NCBI GenBank assembly: GCA_963708895.1
Contig: CAVPUE010000012.1
Location: 1-64,000 of the forward strand
Source: Bacillus_BD sp963708895
GTDB taxonomy: Bacteria > Bacillota > Bacilli > Bacillales > Cytobacillaceae
Length of the DNA stretch: 64,000 bases
Direction of reading: 5' to 3'
The position numbers and the translations under genes were made by a program. The notes beneath the pieces are model-generated. The model was not told the DNA's origin and searched no databases. It worked only from the letters and a program-made list of their open reading frames with translations. Below, one piece after another: positions 1-7,996 of the stretch; the stretch's first letter is position 1; each line of letters starts with the position of its first letter.

Positions 1-1
1 A

Positions 2-799
2 AAAGAAATAGCGGATGTTTCGATTCAAAAAGGAACTGAAAAAGCAAATCTATCTAAATTAAATGTTATGCTATTAGGTTTCTTAGGTGGAGCCTTTATT
101 GCTTTAGGATATCTAGCATATATTCGTGTCACTGGAACGATGCCAAGCGAATGGGGCGGGTTAGTTACATTAATAGGCGCATCGGTATTCCCAATTGGAC
201 TTATATGTATTTTACTAGGTGGTGGCGAATTACTTACCGGGAATATGATGGCTGTTAGTATAGCTTATTATGCGAAAAAAGTATCAATCGGCCAATTAAT
301 AACTAATTGGTTTTTAATATTCGTTTCTAATCTGCTTGGTGCCTTGTTTATTGCTTATTTCTTTGGCCATTTTGTAGGTTTGACAGAAGGTGCTTTTTTG
401 GAAAAAACAATTGCTACAGCGCAAGCAAAGGTAAATGATCCTTTTATGGTGGCCTTGGTTTCTGGAATTGGCTGTAACTGGCTTGTTTCGATTGCGGTTT
501 GGTTAAGCTTTGGTGCAAAAGACTTTTCTGGCAAAATTTTAGCGATTTGGTTCCCGACAATGACTTTTGTATTAATCGGATTTCAGCACGTTGTTGCCAA
601 TATGTTTATCATTCCGGCGGCCATTTTTGCTGGTGCCCTTACATGGATGGACTTCTTATCAAATGTAGTACCTGTAGCTATCGGAAATGCCATTGGTGGC
701 GCTGTTTTCGTTAGTCTTATCTATTTTGTAGTTTATAAGAGAAATGACTTTAAGAAGACTGCTACATTAGTAGAAAAAGATCACGTCAAAGCTGGATAA
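2..799 (+). CDS. Formate/nitrite transporter (FNT) family channel, 5'-truncated by window edge
   Basis: This is a membrane channel of the FNT family, which moves small monovalent anions such as formate or nitrite across the cytoplasmic membrane. The reading frame is open from base 2, so the true start lies before the window; the internal ATG at 68 falls inside the first helix and is not the start. About six hydrophobic segments are visible. The family hallmarks are present: a Gly-rich GGGELLTGN loop and, later, GIGCNWLVSIAVWL followed by GFQHVVANMF, which contains the conserved central His. A hairpin terminator follows at 870-898. The substrate cannot be told from sequence alone. YwcJ/YrhG-type proteins of Bacillus are the nearest relatives I recognise. 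Confidence 0.9.
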   Translation, partial: KEIADVSIQKGTEKANLSKLNVMLLGFLGGAFIALGYLAYIRVTGTMPSEWGGLVTLIGASVFPIGLICILLGGGELLTGNMMAVSIAYYAKKVSIGQLITNWFLIFVSNLLGALFIAYFFGHFVGLTEGAFLEKTIATAQAKVNDPFMVALVSGIGCNWLVSIAVWLSFGAKDFSGKILAIWFPTMTFVLIGFQHVVANMFIIPAAIFAGALTWMDFLSNVVPVAIGNAIGGAVFVSLIYFVVYKRNDFKKTATLVEKDHVKAG

Positions 800-811
800 T
801 CATGTATTAAG

Positions 812-862
812 AAGCTTTTCTCAAAAAGAGCTACAAACTTAATACGAATGGACAATACAGCC
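812..862 (+). repeat. Internally deleted derivative of the 180-bp TIR element (collapsed first hairpin)
   Basis: The segment carries a left end resembling GCTTTTCTCAAA joined directly to AAAGAGC, then the element's spacer (tacaaactta-atacgaatg) and a final CAGCC. The approximately 90-bp hairpin loop of full copies is missing, so the two arms are fused. No clear target duplication is visible. It lies just after the FNT gene stop and before its terminator. Confidence 0.55.
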
Positions 863-869
863 TTTATTT

Positions 870-898
870 AAACTCTCGTTCTTGTTAGCGGGAGTTTT
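870..898 (+). terminator. Rho-independent terminator of the FNT channel gene
   Basis: A stem AACTCTCG / CGGGAGTT is followed by a run of six T. It lies 70 bp after the FNT stop codon, on the same strand. Confidence 0.7.
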
Positions 899-1020
899 TT
901 CATTGAAAATAAAAAACTAATATTTTACCAATCTATATTAACTTATTTATTACTATAAACATATTGTTTATAGAATAATATATTATTTGAGAATCGTCAA
1001 TGAATATGCCATTCAAAGAT

Positions 1021-1058
1021 GAAATAAAACCGGTCACCATAGACGTTTTATGATGACC
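1021..1058 (-). terminator. Terminator of the small basic protein gene
   Basis: Read on the minus strand, GGTCATCAT pairs with ATGGTGACC and is followed by GGTTTTATTTC. It sits 25 bp beyond the stop of the 42-residue gene at 1084-1212, which supports that gene being expressed. Confidence 0.6.
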
Positions 1059-1083
1059 GCGATTCATTACATATAAAGGGAAT

Positions 1084-1212
1084 CTACTTTTTGTTTTCTC
1101 TAGCTGCTTTTTTTCTAGCCTTTTTACTTAGATTTAGTTCCTCGCCAAACTCAGTCCGTGTATTGTTTGCAGGACTAGCCTCTGCACCTTGGTTTTTATT
1201 TCTTTTAGCCAT
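1084..1212 (-). CDS. Small basic hydrophilic protein (42 aa), spore-protein-like
   Basis: This is a short open frame on the minus strand, starting MAKRNKNQGAEASP and ending in a very Lys/Arg/Ala-rich tail (KKARKKAARENKK). Support for a real gene: a strong ribosome site (AAAGGGGG) seven bases before the ATG, and a clear terminator just after the stop. The middle TEFGEEL resembles the (T/S)EFA-E motif of gamma-type small acid-soluble spore proteins, and the Asn/Gln/Ala-rich start fits that group. I cannot place it in a named family with certainty. It has no membrane segment or cysteine. It reads opposite to both neighbours. Confidence 0.6.
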   Translation of the reverse strand: MAKRNKNQGAEASPANNTRTEFGEELNLSKKARKKAARENKK

Positions 1213-1504
1213 TATTAAATCCCCCTTTCACTTTCACTTAGCAATACTTTTACTATTCCCTAGAAAGAGGAAAATTACTCATGCAATCGCTGACTATCTT
1301 TTTAATCGGAACAAAAAGCGGAGTACTTCATGTGAAAACACTATCCATTCAAAATGGAAAATTTCTATATCAAGATTATATTTTGCGTGAAGGAAACTTT
1401 CTTTCGCGAAGTTTATTCTGTTCCCCGAAAGACAAAACGTTTCTCTAGACCCACTAGATTGTTATATACGATAATAAATAGAGAGAGAAAAAAGTGGGGA
1501 TGTT

Positions 1505-2377
1505 ATGATGGAAAATCAAGCATATCTAGATCTGAAAAGGGGCGAACGCGGGGCGATTATCAGTATTGTCGCTTACATTTGTCTATCTATCTTAAAATTA
1601 GTAGTTGGTTATCTAGCAGACTCTGAAGCTTTAAAAGCGGATGGTTTAAATAACGCGACAGATATTATTTCCTCGTTCGCTGTATTGATCGGTCTGAAAT
1701 TATCCCAGCGACCTGCAGATGATGATCATCCATATGGTCACTGGAAGGCGGAAAATGTTGCTTCGTTAGTGGCTTCGTTTATTATGATGGTTGTCGGTAT
1801 ACAAGTTGTTTCAAAGGCGATTGCTAGCATTTATCAAGGAACCAATGAAACCCCTGATGTCCTTTCTGCTTGGGTCGGAATCTTTTGTGCACTCATCATG
1901 TATTTGGTTTATCGATATAATAAAAAATTAGCGAGTGAAATTAATAGCCAATCCGTCATGGCAGCGGCCAAAGATAATCTTTCCGATGCCTGGGTGAGTA
2001 TTGGAACGACAGTTGGAATCGTCGGGGCTCAGTTTAACCTTCCATGGATTGATCCATTAGCTGCCTTGATTGTAGGGTTTTTGATTTGTAAAACAGCATG
2101 GGATATTTTCCGTGAAGCGACTCATTTTCTGACTGACGGTTTTGATGAAAATGAAATCAAATCTTATAAAAAGACGATCCAAGGTACGTATGGGGTTAAA
2201 GGAATTAAAGATATTAAGGCAAGAAATTATGGAAATAACGTGGTAGTCGATGTTGTGATTCTCGTCAATTCCAATTTAGATGTTACAAGCGCCCATGACA
2301 TTGCAACGAGAGTAGAAGATGAACTCATAAAAGAAAATCACGTTTACGATGTGCATGTGCATGTTGAACCGAATTGA
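1505..2377 (+). CDS. Cation diffusion facilitator (MneP/MneS-like metal efflux)
   Basis: This is a proton-coupled divalent cation exporter of the CDF family in the cytoplasmic membrane. The 290 residues match the family length. Visible features are a cytoplasmic start, six hydrophobic helices, the metal-site motif ADGLNNATDI in helix 2, the HPYGHWKAE loop, the second DNLSDAWVS motif in helix 5, and a C-terminal cytoplasmic domain ending in a His-rich HVHVEPN tail. It is closest to the Mn-efflux type of Bacillus (MneS/MneP), so Mn or Fe is a likelier cargo than Zn; that is inference. Starts at 1505 and 1508 are both ATG with a GTGGGGA site before them. A transposable repeat has inserted three bases after the stop codon (2381-2559). 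Confidence 0.9.
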   Translation: MMENQAYLDLKRGERGAIISIVAYICLSILKLVVGYLADSEALKADGLNNATDIISSFAVLIGLKLSQRPADDDHPYGHWKAENVASLVASFIMMVVGIQVVSKAIASIYQGTNETPDVLSAWVGIFCALIMYLVYRYNKKLASEINSQSVMAAAKDNLSDAWVSIGTTVGIVGAQFNLPWIDPLAALIVGFLICKTAWDIFREATHFLTDGFDENEIKSYKKTIQGTYGVKGIKDIKARNYGNNVVVDVVILVNSNLDVTSAHDIATRVEDELIKENHVYDVHVHVEPN

Positions 2378-2380
2378 AAA

Positions 2381-2559
2381 AGCTCTTTTCTCAAACTTTG
2401 TTGCTTTGGGATAGAAAAAAGCTGATTCTCTTTGTACTCCGTTGACATTGGACTTTTTTTGATAAAAGAGCTGCAAATTTGATACGAAGGCACAAAATTG
2501 CTAATTGCCACGTTAAAATCGGCCTTTGGATTTTAACAACAAACTTTACAAAAACAGCC
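2381..2559 (+). mobile_element. MITE-like non-autonomous element, copy A, with perfect 8-bp target duplication
   Basis: This is a 179-bp non-coding element. The left end AGCTCTTTTCTCAAA and the right end, read inward as GGCTGTTTTTGTAAA, form imperfect terminal inverted repeats. The flanks are the direct repeat ATTGAAAA at 2373-2380 and 2560-2567. A related locus at 4149-4183 has the same flanking sequence with one ATTGAAAA and no insert, that is, the empty site. Inside are a first hairpin (GCTCTTTTCTCAAA ... ATAAAAGAGC) and a second (GTTAAAATC ... GATTTTAAC, 2512-2537). There is no open frame. Confidence 0.85.
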
Positions 2560-2591
2560 ATTGAAAAAGATCATAATCCGAATGGATACAG

Positions 2592-2624
2592 AAGGGAGCC
2601 AATGCTAAAGAGAAAGGCTCCTTT
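2592..2624. terminator. Bidirectional hairpin between convergent genes
   Basis: AAGGGAGCC (2592-2600) pairs with GGCTCCTTT (2616-2624). It lies between the CDF gene (plus) and the aromatic-acid-exporter-like gene (minus). The same hairpin, less diverged, recurs at 4184-4221 behind the relic of another CDF gene. Confidence 0.6.
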
Positions 2625-2668
2625 AATTAATCAAACAAACTTGTTACTTTGCCCTTTACTTAACACCC

Positions 2669-3655
2669 TTATAGGGACCAGATTGGTCGTGGATACTGTT
2701 TAAGAGTAGCAATGAGATGTTGCGAATGCCAAATAGCAGGAATATTAAACATTTCATTTGAACTGGTTTTGATAAAGGTAACTTCTGTAATTGTTTTTCC
2801 TTCATTCCAATTACGCAGTGATAACTCTAATAATAAAAAATTTTGAGTCCAGACATCTATACTATCTTTTGTTAGATTGCCCGTTTTTTCCCATTCATCC
2901 ATTATAGTGAATAGAAAGTCAATGTCGAGACTTACTTGATACACCGCTTTCAAAAGATTTTCTACATCATGTAATTGAGATTTGCTCTTTTTGGAAAAAG
3001 GGTTAAATTTTAAGCTTAATTTAGCTTTTTGAAACTGTTTTTCTGTCTCAATGATTTGTGTATGTATTAGATTTAAATTCTGATTAAAATAGTTTTGTGA
3101 CGGTTCACCTGCCTGAATCCAAGCTGCTAAGGACTTCAGACTTTTTGCTAATTTATTGGGAAATTCTTCAACATGTTCGATCACCTTTTTTGTGAAATCA
3201 GGGGGATATACATATTGAAGTAATAGGGCTACTAAAATTCCAATAATTGAATCACGGATTCGGTCGAACCCATATCCATGTAATTTATGTTCAAATTCAA
3301 GAACAAGCACCACACTGAGTGCGATTTGATGAAGAGTGGTCCCGTTGGCTCTTAGTAGGAGTGGGATCATCAGACTAACCAACATGACAAAAGCAATGGA
3401 CAATCCGTTTGCATGAAGAGAAGAGGCGAGAATGTAAACAGATAGTACTCCAATGATCGTACCTATCATTCGTGCTACACCAAATCTTATGGATTTAAGC
3501 AGTGTCGCCTGTATGCAGAGAATTAGGGATATGGGTCCTAAATAGGGATACTTTGAACCAAATAAAATGGCCAATTCCCATGAAATGGCTGAACCTATTA
3601 CCATTTTCAGAACGAGAATAAGTTTATCAATACCCGTTAGTTTTATTACCTGCAT
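2669..3655 (-). CDS. Aromatic acid exporter family protein (ArAE_1 / UPF0421-like)
   Basis: This is a membrane protein of 328 residues. The N-terminal half holds about four to five hydrophobic helices of the FUSC/ArAE type (residues ~10-150, with GSKYPYLGPISLILCIQA and VARMIGTIIGV). The C-terminal half is a helical soluble domain of about 170 residues with heptad-like Leu spacing, typical of the ArAE_1_C arrangement seen in YgaE-like proteins. The family is linked to export of aromatic acids, but for this Bacillus subgroup the substrate is unknown. It is a stand-alone minus-strand gene; the upstream 220 bp to the YjcZ gene's terminator would hold its promoter. Confidence 0.75.
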   Translation of the reverse strand: MQVIKLTGIDKLILVLKMVIGSAISWELAILFGSKYPYLGPISLILCIQATLLKSIRFGVARMIGTIIGVLSVYILASSLHANGLSIAFVMLVSLMIPLLLRANGTTLHQIALSVVLVLEFEHKLHGYGFDRIRDSIIGILVALLLQYVYPPDFTKKVIEHVEEFPNKLAKSLKSLAAWIQAGEPSQNYFNQNLNLIHTQIIETEKQFQKAKLSLKFNPFSKKSKSQLHDVENLLKAVYQVSLDIDFLFTIMDEWEKTGNLTKDSIDVWTQNFLLLELSLRNWNEGKTITEVTFIKTSSNEMFNIPAIWHSQHLIATLKQYPRPIWSL

Positions 3656-3800
3656 AGCGTTACCCCCGTATAAATATCATCATTTAGTTTGCTTTTGTAT
3701 TCTTAATTTATACCAAATTTCTCAGGGGTGAATGTTTCCTATTAAGAATAAACTTTAATGGATAAAAAAATTTAACAAAGTCAAAAAAGTGAAAAGGGAA

Positions 3801-3833
3801 TAAAAAAAGAGCCGAACCATTAAGGGTACGGCT
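3801..3833 (-). terminator. Terminator of the YjcZ-type gene
   Basis: On the minus strand AGCCGTACC pairs with GGTTCGGCT and is followed by a seven-T run. It lies about 50 bp beyond the stop of the gene at 3881-3985. Confidence 0.75.
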
Positions 3834-3880
3834 TTAAGATTTTATTCTGGAAAGCTAATTTTTAAAAGCTGCATGAATGA

Positions 3881-3985
3881 TTAGTAAACCCCGCCCCAAC
3901 AACTGCAACCAATAATAATTAAAAGAATAAACAATACGATTAATAAGGCGAATCCACCGCCACCAAAACCAACTGCTCCAGACAT
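3881..3985 (-). CDS. YjcZ-family sporulation miniprotein (34 aa)
   Basis: This is a 34-residue protein: a Gly-rich start (MSGAVGFGGGGFALL), one hydrophobic helix (IVLFILLIII) and a GCSCWGGVY tail, which is the pattern of the YjcZ/YxeD-type sporulation proteins. Their known members are membrane-associated and made during sporulation; molecular function is unknown. The start was chosen at 3985 because AAGGAGGTGATTTT precedes it; a longer frame reaching to 4063 lacks such a site and would read through it. A terminator follows. Confidence 0.85.
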   Translation of the reverse strand: MSGAVGFGGGGFALLIVLFILLIIIGCSCWGGVY

Positions 3986-4106
3986 AAAATCACCTCCTTC
4001 AATTTTTGGAGGTATTAGTATAGGTCCATACATACTATGGTGATTAGAAGGTAATTGACACAAAAAGATATGACTTTCGCACAGAATAATGTGTAGGTTT
4101 TGGTTT

Positions 4107-4158
4107 ATAACAGAAAAATCATGTTTATGATGTTCGTGTACATGTTGGACCGAATTGA
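4107..4158 (+). pseudogene. Relic of the 3' end of a third CDF efflux gene
   Basis: The last 41 bases match the end of the CDF gene at 1505-2377 at 35 positions and would encode VYDVRVHVGPN plus stop, against VYDVHVHVEPN. Similarity continues past the stop into the flank and hairpin. No upstream CDF coding sequence is recognisable, so this is a remnant, and it preserves the empty target site of the repeat found at 2381-2559. Confidence 0.7.
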
Positions 4159-4183
4159 AAATGATCGTAATGCGAATGGATAC

Positions 4184-4221
4184 AAAAGGGAGCCCACTTT
4201 TTAAGAGTAGGGCTCCCTTTT
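4184..4221. terminator. Strong bidirectional terminator hairpin
   Basis: AAAAGGGAGCCC pairs perfectly with GGGCTCCCTTTT around a 14-base loop. It serves the minus-strand ktr genes, whose last stop is at 4241, and lies in line with the CDF relic on the plus strand. Confidence 0.8.
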
Positions 4222-4240
4222 CAAACTTTTACTTACATTT

Positions 4241-4913
4241 TTAAGAAACATATATACGATGAGTGAACTTGGCTAAATCTTCAACTTTTCCGATTAATAC
4301 AAGTACATCATTGTCTTTAAAAACTTCATCTGGAGACGGTGTAACAATCGTTTCTCCATCTCTAATGACCACAATCACACTAACATGATGTTTCGCACGT
4401 AAATCAAGTTGTCGAAGACTTTTACCGATCATTTTAGGAGGGATGATAATCTCCTCTAAATTGAACTCTTTTGATAGTTCGATATAGTTCACTAAATTAG
4501 GGGATAATAGTAAGTTTGCTAATCGTTCACCCATATCTCTTTCCGGGTAAATAATTCGATCCGCACCGATTTTCTCCAAAACTTGTCCATGCCTTTTACT
4601 GATCGCTTCAGCAATTACCTGTTTGACGCCCATTTCTTTTACAAGAAGAACCGTTAAAATATTCGATTGCATATCATCTCCGATGGCTACGATCACTGTA
4701 TCAAAGTTACGAATTCCAAGGGAAGTTCAGCGTTTTCTCATCTGTTGCGTCTGCAACCACCGCATGTGTGACAAATGGTAAGGCATTTTCCACATTTTCT
4801 TCACTGTTATCGATCCCGAGAACTTCTTGACCTGCTTCAAATAACTTTTGAGCAACACTTGAGCCAAATCTCCCCAACCCAATAACCGCATATTGTTGTA
4901 CAGACATTTTCAT
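4241..4913 (-). CDS. Potassium uptake regulatory subunit KtrA/KtrC-like (TrkA family), frameshifted
   Basis: This is the cytosolic RCK subunit that gates the Ktr K+ channel subunit. The first part has the Rossmann motif GLGRFGSSVAQKL and the acidic strand end GIDNSEEN; the second has the RCK_C domain (EIIIPPKMIGKSL ... VLIGKVEDL). Protein similarity passes from one frame to the next around 4725, where coding-strand AAC-TTCC carries one base too many; without it the frame reads TLNSLGIRNFDTVIVAIGDD. Corrected length is about 223 residues, the family norm. Start 4913 was chosen for its AGGGAGAG site. It lies 69 bp behind the TrkH-type gene and is probably co-transcribed with it. KtrA/KtrC proteins bind c-di-AMP in related species. 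Confidence 0.85.
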
Positions 4914-4982
4914 CGTCTCTCCCTGTACTGTATAGTTCATTTCTTTTTCTATTATAAACCTTTAGAAACCAGCTGTAATGCT

Positions 4983-6320
4983 CTAGCCAATCATAATATT
5001 CCCTTTTGGATGACGGATTGCACTTGGTTTTTGCCTTTTGGAAATCGCAAACGCAATGGTTAACGGACCTAGTCTGCCTGCAAACATCGCAAGAATAATA
5101 ATGATTCGACCGAATGATGAAAGCTCTGGTGTTAATCCCATCGATAATCCAACAGTTCCGAACGCAGAAGCTGCTTCAAATAAATACATGATAAACAAAT
5201 GTCCACTTTCAGTAATCGTTAACAGCATCGTCACCGTCATGACAATCAGAAAGCCAGCCAAAGCGACGGTAAAGGCTTTTAAAATCGTTTCAACAACAAT
5301 ACGGCGTTTAAATAACACAACATCTCCATTCCCTTTCACTTGAGCCCATGCGGTGGCAAAAAGAACAGCAACGGTTGAAACTTTGATACCTCCAGCTGTC
5401 GAACCGGAGCCTGCTCCAATATACATTAGAATGATAATCAGAAATAGGGATGATTGTGTCATATCACCAATGGGTAATGTATTAGCACCAGCCGTTCTTG
5501 GTGTGACCGATTGAAACAAGGCACCCAAGACCTTGCCTATTGGAGAAAGTGGCTCTAATGTTTTCGGATTTCCAGCTTCAAATAATAGAATTAAAATCGT
5601 TCCACCAACCGTCAAAAGACAAGTCATCGTCAACACGATTTTTGAATGTAGGGATAAACGCTGGGTTTTCCGATAATCGACGAGTTCATTTAAAACGATA
5701 AAACCTAATCCACCAATTGTAATAAGAGCGCATATCGTTAACACAACCGTTGGATCATCCACATAACCTGTTAAACTATTATAATTCCCCATTAAATCAA
5801 AGCCTGCATTGTTGAAGTTTGAAATGGAATGCCATAATCCATAATAAAGGGCTCTTCCTAATGGCATATCGAATGAAAACCGAATGCCTAAAATCAAACC
5901 TCCTGTTAATTCGATGACTGCCGTGAAAAGTAAGATTCTTTTTACCAACCTTACCATTCCAGAAAGATTTTCATTATTAAAAGCTTCCTTCAGTAGTAAT
6001 CTTTCTTTTAAAGAGATTTTTTTTCTTAAAAGTAAAAAGACCAATGTCGCAAAAGTCATAAATCCTAATCCACCCATTTGAATAAGCGAGATAATCACAA
6101 TCTCGCCAAATAAGGTAAAGGTCGTACCAGTATCTACAACAACAAGTCCTGTCACACAGGTTGCAGATGTTGCTGTAAAAAGTGCATTTAAAAAGGGAAG
6201 GCCCTGACCGTCTTCTGTTGCAATCGGAAGAGTTAAAAGACAGGCACCGATTAGAATTAGTATCGCAAACCCAATGACAAGTACTTTAGGTGGATTAAGA
6301 GAGTTCATTAATTTTTTCAT
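4983..6320 (-). CDS. Potassium uptake channel subunit KtrB/KtrD-like (TrkH family)
   Basis: This is an integral membrane K+ (or Na+-coupled K+) uptake subunit working with the RCK protein downstream. Its 445 residues are the usual KtrB/KtrD length. Four pore-loop repeats can be seen: SATCVTGLVVVD, SNFNNAGFDLMG, TPRTAGANTLP and SAFGTVGLSMGL, each with the filter Gly. Start 6320 was chosen because CAGGAGG precedes that ATG by seven bases; an in-frame ATG 57 bases upstream has no such site. The gene is read divergently from the PilZ gene; the 240 bp between them must hold both promoters. I looked for a c-di-AMP (ydaO) riboswitch there and did not recognise one. Confidence 0.9.
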   Translation of the reverse strand: MKKLMNSLNPPKVLVIGFAILILIGACLLTLPIATEDGQGLPFLNALFTATSATCVTGLVVVDTGTTFTLFGEIVIISLIQMGGLGFMTFATLVFLLLRKKISLKERLLLKEAFNNENLSGMVRLVKRILLFTAVIELTGGLILGIRFSFDMPLGRALYYGLWHSISNFNNAGFDLMGNYNSLTGYVDDPTVVLTICALITIGGLGFIVLNELVDYRKTQRLSLHSKIVLTMTCLLTVGGTILILLFEAGNPKTLEPLSPIGKVLGALFQSVTPRTAGANTLPIGDMTQSSLFLIIILMYIGAGSGSTAGGIKVSTVAVLFATAWAQVKGNGDVVLFKRRIVVETILKAFTVALAGFLIVMTVTMLLTITESGHLFIMYLFEAASAFGTVGLSMGLTPELSSFGRIIIILAMFAGRLGPLTIAFAISKRQKPSAIRHPKGNIMIG

Positions 6321-6560
6321 GATGAGGCCTCCTGTGGAAATCTCTATATTACTTTTTCCAATGTTTAGTAATATCATAGAATGATCGATTTACATCTGAG
6401 GGGCGCTCCTTTTGCAATCATCAAAAATTGCTATTTTTTAATTGGCATTAGTTTACTCCTGTTATATGATAGTTTCAAGCGTCAAAAATCACTTTAATAG
6501 TGGAAATTTTATGGTTCAAATTACGATCCTAATCAAGGGTTCATAAAGGAGAATCAGACC

Positions 6561-6950
6561 ATGAATTACAAACGAAAATCGCCTTTTCGCTATACATTTT
6601 CAGAACCAATAACGGTTTATTTTAAAATAGTGAATATTAATGGAAAAAGGATTGAATCTTCAGAGGGAACTGCATCCATGATTGATTTAAGTCCAAAAGG
6701 AATGAAATTGAAATCCTCCTTAGATTTACAAAATATCAATCATAAGACAATTCTTCTTTCGATTCGATTTACGATTGATACCATTGAACAGATCGTCCTA
6801 GGAAGAATTGTTTGGAAGAAGCAAGGGGCGGGATTCTATCATTATGGGATTGAATTATTAGTGGATGATGCGGTGTCACAAACGATTATTGAAGAATTAA
6901 AAGTGTATGTACGTAACCATGAAGAGGGAAAAGGTGTCGGGCAAAACTGA
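6561..6950 (+). CDS. PilZ-domain protein, possible c-di-GMP receptor
   Basis: This is a 129-residue soluble protein made of a single PilZ domain. The N-terminal RKSPFR (residues 5-10) fits the RxxxR switch motif and DLSPKG (47-52) fits (D/N)xSxxG; both are used to bind cyclic di-GMP in this family. It has no membrane segment or output domain. It starts with an ATG after AAAGGAGAATC. It stands alone, divergent from the Ktr genes and convergent with the DUF3021 gene. A long hairpin overlaps its stop codon. Confidence 0.75.
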   Translation: MNYKRKSPFRYTFSEPITVYFKIVNINGKRIESSEGTASMIDLSPKGMKLKSSLDLQNINHKTILLSIRFTIDTIEQIVLGRIVWKKQGAGFYHYGIELLVDDAVSQTIIEELKVYVRNHEEGKGVGQN

Positions 6951-6976
6951 ATGTTTTTTTAGGAGCCCAACACCTT
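6931..6976. terminator. Hairpin at the convergent end of the PilZ and DUF3021 genes
   Basis: AAGGTGTCGGGC (6931-6942) pairs with GCCCAACACCTT (6965-6976); the T-run lies in the loop rather than after the stem, so terminator function is likely but not certain. The PilZ stop codon lies between the arms. Confidence 0.4.
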
Positions 6977-6992
6977 AACTACTTCTATATAA

Positions 6993-7403
6993 TTAAATCC
7001 TTTTTAAATCCTCATTCAATTTGGTTGAGATGTTTTTAAAATAGAAATAAAATCCGATCCATATGCAGGCATACATAATTAAGAATATCGTGATCATCGA
7101 TAATATGCTTTGTAAGGACAGGGGAAACCAGCCGATCAGAAGTGCTAGAGCAAAGTACAGAATCGCAACCGTGATAAAATGTAGAAGGGTCTGCTGCCAT
7201 AGCTTCAATGATTGGATTTCAAAGTAAAGCGGTGTGACAGTAAAGAACCAACCACAAAATATCGATCCTAGGGAATTTTTAAGAAAAAGGGAACCATCAA
7301 TCATGCTTTCCCCGCCAAAATAGACAATCGAATTGGTGACGACTACGGCAAGAAAGGCACCGAAAAAGATTCCAATCATACTCCTAAATAAAAAAGTTTT
7401 CAT
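6993..7403 (-). CDS. DUF3021 family membrane protein
   Basis: This is a 136-residue protein with four hydrophobic segments (around residues 5-27, 38-58, 70-90 and 98-122), matching the DUF3021 family. Such proteins are commonly encoded right after a stand-alone LytTR DNA-binding protein and are thought to restrain it at the membrane. Here the start ATG overlaps the LytTR stop by four bases, so translation is coupled. Molecular function is not known. Confidence 0.75.
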   Translation of the reverse strand: MKTFLFRSMIGIFFGAFLAVVVTNSIVYFGGESMIDGSLFLKNSLGSIFCGWFFTVTPLYFEIQSLKLWQQTLLHFITVAILYFALALLIGWFPLSLQSILSMITIFLIMYACIWIGFYFYFKNISTKLNEDLKRI

Positions 7404-7858
7404 TTTTGTTTCCTCCTGTTCATTTTTAAGGCCTCTTTAATTTTGCTTACGTAATGTCTAGATACATACTCTTTGGCACCAGATTTAAAATGGACGCAGA
7501 GTGTTCCATTAAAAGATGCCTCAAAATGGCTTAACTCATAGAGGTTGGCAATAACAGATTTGGATAAGCGGATAAAGCGATTGGCGGGTAGTCCCTTTTC
7601 AAGCTCGTATAATTTTTCTTTGACCTTGAACGTCCCCTTCGAAGTAACGGCCATGACAGAATCATCCTCTGAGTAAAAGGAATGAATATCTTTAGGATTG
7701 AGAATATGTTGAACATCTCCTTTACTCCCAACGATAAACTCTGTTTTATGATTTTGTAATAAATCTAATAGATCTTTGATGGAGTCATCTAGTTCCTGAC
7801 AGTGGATGGTAACAGATGTTTCTTCATGGGAAGTATTAATATCTAACAATACCTTCAT
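7400..7858 (-). CDS. LytTR-domain transcription regulator
   Basis: This is a 152-residue protein. Residues ~50-150 form a LytTR DNA-binding domain (ILNPKDIHSFYSEDDSVMAVT, RLSKSVIANLYELSHFE, YVSRHYVSKIKEAL). The first 45 residues are a short alpha/beta segment without a receiver domain, so it is not a classical response regulator. It forms a two-gene operon with the DUF3021 gene. LytTR regulators of this type usually control their own operon; candidate direct repeats were not resolved in the 300 bp upstream. Confidence 0.8.
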   Translation of the reverse strand: MKVLLDINTSHEETSVTIHCQELDDSIKDLLDLLQNHKTEFIVGSKGDVQHILNPKDIHSFYSEDDSVMAVTSKGTFKVKEKLYELEKGLPANRFIRLSKSVIANLYELSHFEASFNGTLCVHFKSGAKEYVSRHYVSKIKEALKMNRRKQK

Positions 7859-7996
7859 TCCACCCCTCCTTTTTCAATACTTTTGAACTTTCTAATAATA
7901 GTATAGGTGAAGAGGGAAACACTGTCTGTAAAAAGTCGGTGAAAGGTCTTTTCGAAGGGGTAAGTGGTTAAAACTTGAGGGTAAGTTTCTTTTAAA

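Noticed and set aside
2276..2703. Short open frames crossing copy A of the mobile repeat
   Set aside because: They read through hairpins of a non-coding repeat, have no start context and are not kept in other copies.
6321..6560. c-di-AMP riboswitch before the Ktr genes
   Set aside because: I could not find the conserved ydaO/yuaA core in the 240-bp divergent region; an RNA-model search would be decisive.
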